The notes under the pieces: generated by a model
Told to the model about the DNA's origin: nothing
The model's input: only the letters and a program-made list of their open reading frames with translations
The model's database searches: none
Shown here: in pieces, positions 45,152-53,224 of the stretch
Layout: each line of letters opens with the position of its first letter
Position numbering within the stretch: the stretch's first letter is position 1
NCBI RefSeq assembly: GCF_042679605.1
Contig: NZ_JBHTMU010000003.1
Span: forward strand, 62,001 to 126,000
Length of the DNA: 64,000 nucleotides
Reading direction: 5' to 3'
Source of the DNA: Litorisediminicola beolgyonensis
Lineage (GTDB): Bacteria; Pseudomonadota; Alphaproteobacteria; Rhodobacterales; Rhodobacteraceae
Position numbers and translations under genes: made by a program

Positions 45152-45225
45152 GAGCGGCTCCTGTAACTCGTGTCGCTGTGGAACGTGGCCTGCGCGGGCG
45201 CGGGGTTCAAGGGGCGGCGCGACGC

Positions 45226-45843
45226 TCAGGCGTCGGGCGGCAAAAGCCCCAGGCCGCGGAGGTAGACGCCGATCCCGGTCTCGAGCAGGTCCTCGGCCGG
45301 GAAGGGCGACTGGTTGCCGGGCGAGTTCCGGGCGAAGAGCTCGACCACGCCGTGGCACAAGGCCCAGATATGGGCGGAGAACATCGCCGCGGGCGGGCGC
45401 TTGGCGGCGGGGATGTGCTGCGAGAGATCCGCCGCGGCCTGCTCGAGCACGCCCCAGGCGCGATTCGCGACGGCGGCCAGATCGGCGGAGCGGTTGATCG
45501 AGATGCCGCTTTCGAACATCGCGATATAGTGGCCGGGATGCTCCTGCGCGAAGCGCAAGTAAGCGCGACCGGTCGCCTCGAAGGCCGCGAGCGCCGAGGG
45601 CTGCCCCGACCGGTAGGCCCCCTCCATCACGTCGAGAAAGATCATGTAGCCCTGGCGCGCGGCCTCGGCGATCATCGCCTCGCGCCCGTCGAAATGGCGA
45701 TAGACCGCCGCGGGGGTGACGCCCGCGAGCTTGGCGGCCTCGGACAGGGTAAAGCCCGTCGGGCCTTTCGCCTCGATCAGGGTGAGCGTCGCATCGACCA
45801 GCGCCTGCGCGAGGTCGCCGTGATGATAGCCGCGCTTAGCCAT
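45226..45843 (-). CDS. TetR family transcriptional regulator
   Basis: 205 residues. The N-terminal helix-turn-helix reads LTLIEAKGPTGFTLSEAAKLAGVTPAAVYRHFDGREAMIAEA, typical of TetR. The C-terminal helical domain, which binds a ligand, is of the TetR_C_33-like sort (AYLRFAQEHPGHYIAMFES). It overlaps the end of ppk2 by eight bases on the same strand, so the two are probably co-transcribed. Its ligand and targets are not known. Confidence 0.9.
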   Translation of the reverse strand: MAKRGYHHGDLAQALVDATLTLIEAKGPTGFTLSEAAKLAGVTPAAVYRHFDGREAMIAEAARQGYMIFLDVMEGAYRSGQPSALAAFEATGRAYLRFAQEHPGHYIAMFESGISINRSADLAAVANRAWGVLEQAAADLSQHIPAAKRPPAAMFSAHIWALCHGVVELFARNSPGNQSPFPAEDLLETGIGVYLRGLGLLPPDA

Positions 45844-46717
45844 GTCCGCGGTCGGCCCAGAGCTCGGGCCCGCCGACGATGCCGGGATCGGCTTGTCCGA
45901 GCGCCTTCTCGGTCTTCTGGTCGTAATCGAGCCCGGAGAGAACGGTGCGGATCGCTGCCAGCCGCGCGCGGCGCTTGTCGTCCGAGCGGATCACCGTCCA
46001 GGGGGCGGCCGCATGCTCGGAGCGGTCGAGCGTCTCGGCGATGGCCTCGGAATAGGCGTCCCATTTCTTCAGACCCTCGACATCGATCCAGCTCAGCTTC
46101 CACTGCTTCAGGGGATCGCTCTCGCGGTCGAGGAAGCGGCGCAACTGCTCGGCGCGACCGACGTTCAGCCAGAACTTCACCAGATGCACCCCGTCCTGCA
46201 CCAGCATCGCCTCGAACTCGGTGACCTGCGCGAAGAAACGCTCCCGCTCTTCGGGGGTGCAGAACCCGAAGACATGCTCGAGGACGCCCCGGTTGTACCA
46301 GGAGCGGTCGAAGAACACGATCTCGCCCGCGGTCGGCATCTGCGCGACGTAGCGCTGGAAATACCACTGGCCCTTCTCGGTATCCGACGGCTTCGAGAGC
46401 GCCACGACCCGCGCGCCCCGAGGATTGAGATTCTCCCGGAAGCGCTTGATCGTGCCGCCTTTTCCGGCGGCATCGCGGCCCTCGAAAACCACCACCACGC
46501 GCGCGCCGGTCTCCTTGGCCCAGGCCTGCATCTTGACCAGTTCGATCTGCAGCCGCTCGAGCTCCTTCTCGTAGGGCTTGCGCGCCATGCGCTCGGAATA
46601 GGGATAGCTCGGATCGAGCACGTCGCCCTTCTCGGCGCGGGCGATGGCGTCGCGGAGCGCCTGCGGCGCGTCCTGGTCGTGAAAGGCGCTGATCGCGCCG
46701 TCGAAAGGCAGGCTCAC
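45836..46717 (-). CDS. ppk2: Polyphosphate kinase 2
   Basis: 293 residues from a GTG eight bases after GAGGAG. The Walker A motif FEGRDAAGKGGTIKRF, Walker B FFDRSWYNRGVLEHVFGF and the lid segment KFWLNVGRAEQLRRF are complete. PPK2 uses polyphosphate to phosphorylate nucleoside diphosphates (class I type judged by length). An alternative start at the ATG inside the ribosome site is in a different frame and was rejected. It overlaps the following TetR gene by eight bases. Confidence 0.9.
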   Translation of the reverse strand: MSLPFDGAISAFHDQDAPQALRDAIARAEKGDVLDPSYPYSERMARKPYEKELERLQIELVKMQAWAKETGARVVVVFEGRDAAGKGGTIKRFRENLNPRGARVVALSKPSDTEKGQWYFQRYVAQMPTAGEIVFFDRSWYNRGVLEHVFGFCTPEERERFFAQVTEFEAMLVQDGVHLVKFWLNVGRAEQLRRFLDRESDPLKQWKLSWIDVEGLKKWDAYSEAIAETLDRSEHAAAPWTVIRSDDKRRARLAAIRTVLSGLDYDQKTEKALGQADPGIVGGPELWADRGHG

Positions 46718-46767
46718 CGGCCATCTCCTCGGCAATTGTTCCGGGCGACTATGGAATGTGAAAGAGA

Positions 46768-47739
46768 TTAACGCAAACCCGCGCGCGCCGCCGCGCGGTC
46801 GATCGCATCGACCACCGCCTGCGGCTGGGCGTGATGCGGCATGTGGCCGACATTCGGCAGGAGCGTCAGGGTATCGTTGGGCAAAAGCTCCGAGAGCGGG
46901 CCGGCATGCACATGGTCCGGCACCACGTCGTCCTCGGTTCCGTGCACGATCTCCACCGGCAGCGTCAGGCTTCCGTAGCGCAGCGCCATGGCGCTGACAT
47001 GCCCGTGCAGATCGGTCAGCTGGCGCGCATTGGCGCGGACTGTCTCGCGTCGGAGCGTCAGGCCCGGGCCGACATGATCGACATAGCCCTCGGGCGCGGG
47101 TTGCGGCTTGAAGATCTCCGCGACTGTCTGGTCGATCAGCCCGCGCGTCGCAAAGGCGGTGGCCACCGGCGGGATCATCGCGCCGCCCAGGGGCGAGCCC
47201 AGCACGTTGTATTGCAGCCCGAGCCCGCCGCTCCACGGGATCACCGCACCGGAGAGAACGACAAGCGCGGCCGGATCGTGATCGAGCCCCCAGGCCAGCG
47301 CAACGGCGCCACCATAGGAGTGGCCGAGAACAATTTCGTCTTTTACACCAAGAAGATCGGCAGCCTTCTTCAGAAACGCCGCCTGCGCCGCCGGGCTCTC
47401 CGCGCGCGCGGCGAAGATGCTCTCGGGCGTGCCGGGCGCGCGGTCGGTATAGCCGAGACCGGGACGGTCAAAGACGATCACGCGGTAGCGATCCTTCACC
47501 CGGTCGACGAAATCGAAGGTGAAGTCCCGGATATTGCCGCTCGCGCCGTGCAGCAGAACGAGGTCCGGCCCTTCGCCGGTCACCAGCGCATGCACCCGGC
47601 GCCCGTCGACCTCGAGGAACTGCCCGACCGGCGGCCAGCGCTCCTCGAACCGGGCCTCGCGACGGTCGGCCTTGCGGTCGATCACCGCGCAACCGCCCAA
47701 CAGGAGAAGCCCAAGTGCAAGGAGGATTTTTAGCGTCAT
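46768..47739 (-). CDS. Alpha/beta-hydrolase lipoprotein
   Basis: 323 residues. A lipobox (LLLLGGCAV, Cys about residue 17) at the end of a signal peptide marks a lipoprotein. The hydrolase core has LLHGASGNIRDF (oxyanion region), the nucleophile in GHSYGG, an acid in GTEDDVVPDH and His in NVGHMPHH. It is probably anchored in the envelope and acts on an ester or amide substrate, not identifiable from the sequence. It precedes ppk2 on the same strand after 50 bases. Confidence 0.85.
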   Translation of the reverse strand: MTLKILLALGLLLLGGCAVIDRKADRREARFEERWPPVGQFLEVDGRRVHALVTGEGPDLVLLHGASGNIRDFTFDFVDRVKDRYRVIVFDRPGLGYTDRAPGTPESIFAARAESPAAQAAFLKKAADLLGVKDEIVLGHSYGGAVALAWGLDHDPAALVVLSGAVIPWSGGLGLQYNVLGSPLGGAMIPPVATAFATRGLIDQTVAEIFKPQPAPEGYVDHVGPGLTLRRETVRANARQLTDLHGHVSAMALRYGSLTLPVEIVHGTEDDVVPDHVHAGPLSELLPNDTLTLLPNVGHMPHHAQPQAVVDAIDRAAARAGLR

Positions 47740-47769
47740 GTCAGGTCTCTACCCGGTAAACATCACACA

Positions 47770-48711
47770 CTACCTGCGCAGGTCGGTCGAGGACTGGCCG
47801 ATCTGCGAGATGTCATAGGGAGTGGTCAAATAGATCTCGGAGACCCAGTTGCCATACAGGAGATGCGCATGGCTCTTCCACCGATTGAGCGGCGCGCGGG
47901 TGGGATCGTTCTCGGGATAGTAATTCGCGGGCACATTGATCGGCGTGCCCTGGGCCACGTCGCGGTCGTATTCCTGCTTCAACGTATCGCTGTCATATTC
48001 GAGATGGTTGAAGATGTAGAGCGCCCGGTGCGCGGCATCCTCCACCAGGCACGGCCCCGTCTCGTCGCTGTCGATCAGGATCGGCAATCCCGCGGCGGTG
48101 ATCTGGTCGCGCGGCATCTCGGTCCAGCGCGACACCGGGATCACCATGTCGTCCGAGAACCCGCGCAGATAGGGCGAGGCGGGCGCGCAGTTGCGATGCC
48201 GCACGCAGCCGAAGGCCTTGTGCTCGAGCGGCAGCTTCTCGACCCCGTTGAAATGATGGATCATCGCCATCCCGCCCCAGCAGACGCCGAAGGTCGAGTG
48301 CACATGGCCCTGCGTCCAGTCGAAGACCTCGCAAAGCTCGTCCCAATAGGTCACCTCCTCGAACGGCAGATGCTCGATCGGCGCGCCGGTGATGATCAGC
48401 CCGTCGAGCTTCTCGCCCGAGGCCGCGACCTCGGCGAAGGGGCGGTAGAAGCTCTCCATGTGCTCGGCCGCGGTGGTCTTGGTCTCGTGGCTGGTCATGC
48501 GGATCAGCGAGAACTCGATCTGCAGCGGCGTCGCTCCGATCAGCCTAGCGAACTGGTTCTCGGTGGCGATCTTCTTCGGCATCAGGTTCAGAAGCCCGAT
48601 CCGGATCGGACGGATGTCCTGGGCGTCCGCCGCGCTCTCCGGCATCACCATGACCCCTTCGCGCGAGAGCACGTCATAGGCGGGCAGGCTGCGGGGGAGC
48701 TTGATGGGCAT
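47770..48711 (-). CDS. metA: Homoserine O-acyltransferase (MetA family), predicted acetyl-specific
   Basis: 313 residues from MPIKLPRSLPAYDVL. The catalytic Cys is in GVCWGGMAMIHHF; the His/Glu partners lie in the RWTEMPRD and NHLEYDSDTL segments. The residue at the acyl-CoA selectivity position (near 113, TGAPIEHL) is Glu, which in this family goes with acetyl-CoA use, whereas Gly goes with succinyl-CoA. It activates homoserine for methionine synthesis. No SAM-II-like leader was seen in the 197-base gap upstream, which holds one copy of the 21-bp repeat. Confidence 0.92.
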   Translation of the reverse strand: MPIKLPRSLPAYDVLSREGVMVMPESAADAQDIRPIRIGLLNLMPKKIATENQFARLIGATPLQIEFSLIRMTSHETKTTAAEHMESFYRPFAEVAASGEKLDGLIITGAPIEHLPFEEVTYWDELCEVFDWTQGHVHSTFGVCWGGMAMIHHFNGVEKLPLEHKAFGCVRHRNCAPASPYLRGFSDDMVIPVSRWTEMPRDQITAAGLPILIDSDETGPCLVEDAAHRALYIFNHLEYDSDTLKQEYDRDVAQGTPINVPANYYPENDPTRAPLNRWKSHAHLLYGNWVSEIYLTTPYDISQIGQSSTDLRR

Positions 48712-48824
48712 CGCGGAACGTCCGTTACGGTCAACAGTCGTCGTGACATAGGCCCGCGCGCGCCAAGGCACAACCGGCCCCACCCGTCAGCGCCGGCCAC
48801 TGGATCCGGGGCGCCACGCCTTTG

Positions 48825-48845
48825 GCTTCTTCTTTTTCCAAATAC
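48825..48845 (-). repeat. 21-bp dispersed intergenic repeat, copy 2
   Basis: Reverse-complement copy identical to those at 14802-14822 and 61751-61771. It lies in the gap between the P-loop protein gene (stop at 48909) and metA, 64 bases past the former, again just after a gene end. Confidence 0.8.
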
Positions 48846-48908
48846 GCCACGCACCGCCTGCCACGCGCACGGCGCCGCTCAAACGCGCAAGCGGCGTCAG
48901 CAGAGCCT

Positions 48909-49769
48909 TCAGCGCGCCGCGATGGCGTCCGCGATCACCGCGTCGAAATCCTCGGCCGAGCGCACCTGCGCCATCGCCTGCGCCGGCACCGTCACGCCCC
49001 AGTTCCGCGCCATCGCGGCATAGAGCGGCTGGCGGTGCGCAAGCGCCGCGGCAAAGGTCCAGCGGATAAAGGCGTCGGGGTCGACCTCGCTCGGCGCGGC
49101 ACCGGCCTCGGCAAGGTAGCGCTCCCAGGCCGCCTCCAGGAAATCGGGGCGGTAGGCCATGGGCTTCGGCGCGCGGTCGAAGCGGCGCACCAGTTCCTCG
49201 GTATGGGCCTCGGTGCCTTCGATCCAGACCATCAGGCAGCGCTCGGAGAGCGCGGTCAGGATCGGATCGGCCGGGTCCTCGGGATCGACCCATTCGCAGA
49301 TCGACCCGCCGGTGTCGCAGATGAAATGCGGATAGCCATAAAGCGCCTCGGCCCGGTCGATGAAATAGCCGGTGTCGAGAAGCGCCTGTTTCTCGGCGCG
49401 GGCGAACTGGGTCTGGCGCATCCGGTAGGTCTCGATCTCCATGCCGCCGCGGGCCGGATCGCCGGGCTTGCCGAGATAGGTCGAGACCGGCTCGAGATTG
49501 TCGAAGGTGATGTTCGAGCCGATATAGATCGAATCCGACATCAGGAGATCGCGCAGGAAGGGCACCGCCATCGCCTCGCGCTTGGCGTTGTCGGCGATGT
49601 ATTCGCCCATGTAGCGGGTGCCGATGCGGTAATCGATCGAGTAGTGGAACCAGTCGCCGCTGTCGCGCAGCATGGTCGCGACATGGGTCTTGCCGAGGCC
49701 CGACATGGCGAAAAGCAGGACGCGCTTCTTCGGCGCGGTGCGCCAGGCGTCGGCGGTATCGTAAAGCAT
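48909..49769 (-). CDS. P-loop NTPase/kinase-like protein of unknown function
   Basis: 286 residues. A Walker-A-like loop (MSGLGKTHVATML) follows the first strand (KKRVLLFA) at about residues 16-30, and a hydrophobic strand ending in Asp-Thr-Gly (HFICDTGGS) may be Walker B. The segment RYMGEYIADNAKREAM looks like a helical lid. The enzyme seems a soluble kinase or ATPase of the AAA/adenylate-kinase fold, without an assigned substrate. It stands alone between metA and an EamA exporter. Confidence 0.65.
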   Translation of the reverse strand: MLYDTADAWRTAPKKRVLLFAMSGLGKTHVATMLRDSGDWFHYSIDYRIGTRYMGEYIADNAKREAMAVPFLRDLLMSDSIYIGSNITFDNLEPVSTYLGKPGDPARGGMEIETYRMRQTQFARAEKQALLDTGYFIDRAEALYGYPHFICDTGGSICEWVDPEDPADPILTALSERCLMVWIEGTEAHTEELVRRFDRAPKPMAYRPDFLEAAWERYLAEAGAAPSEVDPDAFIRWTFAAALAHRQPLYAAMARNWGVTVPAQAMAQVRSAEDFDAVIADAIAAR

Positions 49770-49824
49770 GCGTGGGCCTCGGTCGGGTGTCGGAGGCGAT
49801 GCGTAGTGGCCGCGGCGTCCTGCG

Positions 49825-50721
49825 TCAAACCCCTTTGGGTCGCACGCGGCGCGGTGGCCGTACCCTGAGGATCAGAAGCGCCACCGCCAGCGCCGCCAGC
49901 CCTGCGAAGGCCGAGGGGGGCAGCGCCTCTCCCCGTACCAGCGCCCCGAGCACGATCGCGACCGGCGGGATCAGGAGCGTGACGAGCAACAGATTGGCGC
50001 TACCCGCCTGCGCGAGGATGCGAAAATAGAGGAGATAGGCGATGCCGGTCGCGACCCCGGCGTAATAGAGGATCGCCAGGACCGTCGACCCGGAGGGCAC
50101 TGGCGGCACGCCTTCGGCAGCCAGGGCCAGCGGCACCATGATCAGGCTCGCGCCGGTCAGCATCCCCGCCGCGGCGACCACGGGCGGCACTTGGGCGAGC
50201 GTGGCGCGGGCCCAGGCGCCCGCCAGCGCGTAGGAGAATGTGCCCAACAGCACCGCGCCCGAGGCCCAAAGATCGCTTCCGGCGCCCGCCAGCGCCTCGG
50301 GCCCGACGGCAAGGACCACGCCCGCGAAGCCCAGGAGGATCGCGGCCGCGCGTGCCGGGCTCAACCGCTCGTCCGAGAAGACGAGGGCTGCGACCAGCGC
50401 GCCCCAGATCGCGGTCGTCACGTTCAGGATGGCCGTCAGTCCCGTCGGAATGAAGAGCTGCCCCCAGGCCATCAGCGTGAAGGGAATGGCGTTGTTCAGA
50501 AGTCCCATCACCGCCAGCGCGGACCAGGCGGCGCGCGGCGGCAGCGCGTGTCCCCGAAGGCCCGCCCAGGCCCAAAGGAGCGCCGCCGCAGGTGCCACGC
50601 GCAACGCCACGGTCGTCAGTGGCCCGATCTCGTCGAGCGCGGTGCGGATGGCCAGGAACGACGCGCCCCAGAACAGGGCGAGAAGCAGGAGGTCTGCTAG
50701 GGCGCGGGTCGAGAGTGTCAT
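49825..50721 (-). CDS. EamA/DMT-superfamily transporter
   Basis: 298 residues with ten hydrophobic helices as two EamA repeats. ALFWGASFLAIRTALDEIGPLTTVALRVAPAA is the first repeat start and the second repeat begins near GTFSYALAGAWARATL. This is the YedA/RhaT-like exporter group. The start at 50721 was preferred to an earlier in-frame codon that would add a basic tail. Confidence 0.85.
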   Translation of the reverse strand: MTLSTRALADLLLLALFWGASFLAIRTALDEIGPLTTVALRVAPAAALLWAWAGLRGHALPPRAAWSALAVMGLLNNAIPFTLMAWGQLFIPTGLTAILNVTTAIWGALVAALVFSDERLSPARAAAILLGFAGVVLAVGPEALAGAGSDLWASGAVLLGTFSYALAGAWARATLAQVPPVVAAAGMLTGASLIMVPLALAAEGVPPVPSGSTVLAILYYAGVATGIAYLLYFRILAQAGSANLLLVTLLIPPVAIVLGALVRGEALPPSAFAGLAALAVALLILRVRPPRRVRPKGV

Positions 50722-50796
50722 GGGCCGATCTTCTCGGATCGCCGCCCGCGCTGCGACCCGAAGCCTGCGCAATGCGCCAGCGCGCCTCCGGGAACG

Positions 50797-50827
50797 CAAA
50801 ACGCCCGGACCGCAAGGTCCGGGCGTT
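50797..50827 (-). terminator. Intrinsic terminator of the FadL-type porin gene
   Basis: A perfect 12-base-pair stem (50800-50811 with 50816-50827, loop TTGC on the minus strand) is followed on the minus strand by TTTTGCG. It lies 23 bases past the porin stop. It could also work weakly in the other direction. Confidence 0.85.
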
Positions 50828-50850
50828 GCCGTTTCAAACCGATCCGAAGA

Positions 50851-52155
50851 TCAGAAAGTCACTTCGGCGCGCAGGCCGAGGCCCAGAACCGAGTTGTCCT
50901 CGAACCGTGCCACCGGCTGGTCCGCCACGCCCGCATCGGCATCGCCGAGCCAGGAGTAGTTCAGGCCGCCGGAGATGCGGATGTTGTCCTTGGTGTAGAG
51001 CGCGCCCACGGTCAGGCCCAGAAGCCCGTCCGTCGGTCCGAGCGGCGAGACCGTCTCGCCTTCGCCCTCGGGCTCGTAGAGCACGGTGAAGGAGGCCGAG
51101 AGATCGGGCGAGAAGCGGCGGCCGACGCCGATGCTGTAACGGTGACCATCCTCGAGATTGACGAGGTCGGAGCCGAGCGTCTCGGGCACGAGGTTCACGG
51201 CCGAGAAATCGGTCCAGCGATAGCCCGCGAGCAGCAGGGTGTCGGCGGCGATGCCGGTCTGGAACTCGAGGTTCAGCGACGCAGGCGCCACGTATTCGAC
51301 GGTGCCGTCATAGCTCGTGCCGAGCAGACGCTCGGTGGTGTCGGCCTCGTGCTCGGTCTCGAACGAGTAGGTGGCCGCGAAGCGCAGCGCGATGTCCGGG
51401 ATCTCGTATGCCATGCCGATCAGGTAGTTCGGCGAGGTGTCGGCCTCCATCTCGAACTCGTACCCGCCGGTGGCGGCGAAGCCCGCGGCGGTGTTCGTGA
51501 ACCCGTCGGAGAGCGCCGAGAAGGTGCCCGCGCCATAGGTCCCGTCGATGGTGGCCGCGCCCGACAGATCACCGGCCTGCGCGCGCGCCAGCGCCGCGCC
51601 AAGCTCGGAGGCCGAGAGCTGCGGTGCGACCGACGGCAGGGCCGCGTTGAACTGGCCCGCCACCGCGGAAGTGGCGATCGCGTTGCGATAGGCCACACCG
51701 TTCAGGCCGACCTCGGCGTCGATCTGCTCGGCACGGACGCCGCCGAAGACCGAGAATCGCGGCGTGACCTGGTAGCGGCCGACGAAGCCGATGGCGCGGC
51801 TGTTCAGGTCGGCATAGGTGCCGCCAAGGTTCGACGCCAGCGGGCTCGAGCCGTATTCGATATCCGCGCCATAGGGCTGATCGAAGGTGACGGTGTAGTT
51901 GAACTTGTCGTTGACGCGGTTGGTGTAGCTCAAGCCCATCAGGGCGTAATTGCCCCCGACGTTCTCGTAGCTGCCCCCGGCGCCACCGATATCCTCGCCC
52001 TCGACGCTCGGCATCACGTAGCCGAAGCTCAGCGACGCGCTGTTGTCCGCACCGAAGATCGACGCCACGCTCTGGCCCGAGCGGTCCAGCCCCGCGGCCT
52101 GTGCAGCGCCTGTCGCGGCTGCCAGCACCGACACGCTCATTAGAAGTTGTTTCAT
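50851..52155 (-). CDS. FadL/OmpP1-type outer-membrane transport protein
   Basis: 434 residues. Signal peptide MKQLLMSVSVLAAATGAAQAAG, cleavage near residue 22. The FadL family features are a plug segment after the signal (SGQSVASIF), alternating amphipathic strands throughout, and a C-terminal Phe (LRAEVTF) needed for outer-membrane assembly. It probably admits hydrophobic compounds such as long-chain fatty acids. It has its own terminator. The ATG at 52155 follows GAGGGATGCA. Confidence 0.85.
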   Translation of the reverse strand: MKQLLMSVSVLAAATGAAQAAGLDRSGQSVASIFGADNSASLSFGYVMPSVEGEDIGGAGGSYENVGGNYALMGLSYTNRVNDKFNYTVTFDQPYGADIEYGSSPLASNLGGTYADLNSRAIGFVGRYQVTPRFSVFGGVRAEQIDAEVGLNGVAYRNAIATSAVAGQFNAALPSVAPQLSASELGAALARAQAGDLSGAATIDGTYGAGTFSALSDGFTNTAAGFAATGGYEFEMEADTSPNYLIGMAYEIPDIALRFAATYSFETEHEADTTERLLGTSYDGTVEYVAPASLNLEFQTGIAADTLLLAGYRWTDFSAVNLVPETLGSDLVNLEDGHRYSIGVGRRFSPDLSASFTVLYEPEGEGETVSPLGPTDGLLGLTVGALYTKDNIRISGGLNYSWLGDADAGVADQPVARFEDNSVLGLGLRAEVTF

Positions 52156-52262
52156 TGCATCCCTCATCCTGAAAACAGATGTCTCCACGTGAGGGACAAA
52201 ACGGGAAGCACGATCCATTATCAATTTGCACGTAACGTCACATTCTGCTGCGGGACGTGGCG

Positions 52263-53135
52263 TCATTTATTTGCCACAGACTGTGTCGTCTCAACCCATA
52301 TGTTGAGATAATTCGCGCAAAAGATGATTGCTGCACCCAGAATAACCAGCGGATCCAGCGGTTCGGCATAGAGCAGCATCCCGACCAGGGCGATCACCGG
52401 CAGGCGCGCAAAGTCGATGGGCATGACCACCGTGGCGGGCGCAAGCGACAGCGCCGTGGTCAGGCAGAAATGCGCCAGAAGCCCCGCGGCGGCGATCAGC
52501 ACCACCCAGGGCCAGCTTTCGGCAGCGGGCAAGGTGATGTCTCCGTCGATGCCCGCGCAGACGAGGCCGAACACCGCCTGCATCACCGTCAGGAAGAAAA
52601 GGATCGAGGGGATGCTCTCGGTCCGCGTCAGCCGCCGCGTGAAGACCGCGGTCGCCGCGAAGGACACCGCCGCGCCCGCCGCGGCGAAGAGCCCCGGAGA
52701 CAGCGTCTCGGGCGAGGGCCGCGCGACGATCAGGATGCCGATGAAGCCCAACACCGCCGAGAAGGCCCGCGTCCGGGTCAGGCTTTCCTTCAGCACCAGC
52801 GGCGAGAGCAGCATAACCCATATGGGCGAGGTGAACTCGAGCGCGAAGACCTGCGCCAGCGGAATGACGGTCAGAGCGTAGAACCACAGGTTCTGGCCGG
52901 TGAAATGCGCCAGGTTGCGCACCGCGTGCAGGCCAAGCTTCTGCGCGCGGATGCGACTGCGGGTTCCGGTCGCCGTGGTGACGGAGAGCACGATGAAGAT
53001 GCCGATGAGGCTCCGGTAGAGCATGATCTCGAACGTATCGAGATCGAGGCTCACCTCGCGCCCCGCCACCGCCATGGCGGTGAAGGAGGCGATGGAGCCG
53101 GTCATCCAGAGCGCGGCGGTCAGGGTCGGGGACAT
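52263..53135 (-). CDS. EamA/DMT-superfamily transporter
   Basis: 290 residues with ten hydrophobic helices. The LAHFTGQNLWFYALTVIPLAQVFALEFTSPIW stretch and the second repeat (LAPATVVMPIDFARLPVIALVGMLLYAEP) are typical EamA motifs. It probably exports a small metabolite. Its stop lies 107 bases upstream of the FadL-type gene's start on the same strand. Confidence 0.87.
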   Translation of the reverse strand: MSPTLTAALWMTGSIASFTAMAVAGREVSLDLDTFEIMLYRSLIGIFIVLSVTTATGTRSRIRAQKLGLHAVRNLAHFTGQNLWFYALTVIPLAQVFALEFTSPIWVMLLSPLVLKESLTRTRAFSAVLGFIGILIVARPSPETLSPGLFAAAGAAVSFAATAVFTRRLTRTESIPSILFFLTVMQAVFGLVCAGIDGDITLPAAESWPWVVLIAAAGLLAHFCLTTALSLAPATVVMPIDFARLPVIALVGMLLYAEPLDPLVILGAAIIFCANYLNIWVETTQSVANK

Positions 53136-53224
53136 GCGCGCTCCGGAAGTGGCCGTTCAGGGACGCAGTAGCACGCCGCGATGCGGGGTGCGAGGGCAGG
53201 CGGCGCTCACGGTCCGCCTGCGGC

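Noticed and set aside
48712..48908. Possible SAM-II riboswitch upstream of metA
   Set aside because: The typical pseudoknot segments could not be found by eye; a covariance-model search would settle it.
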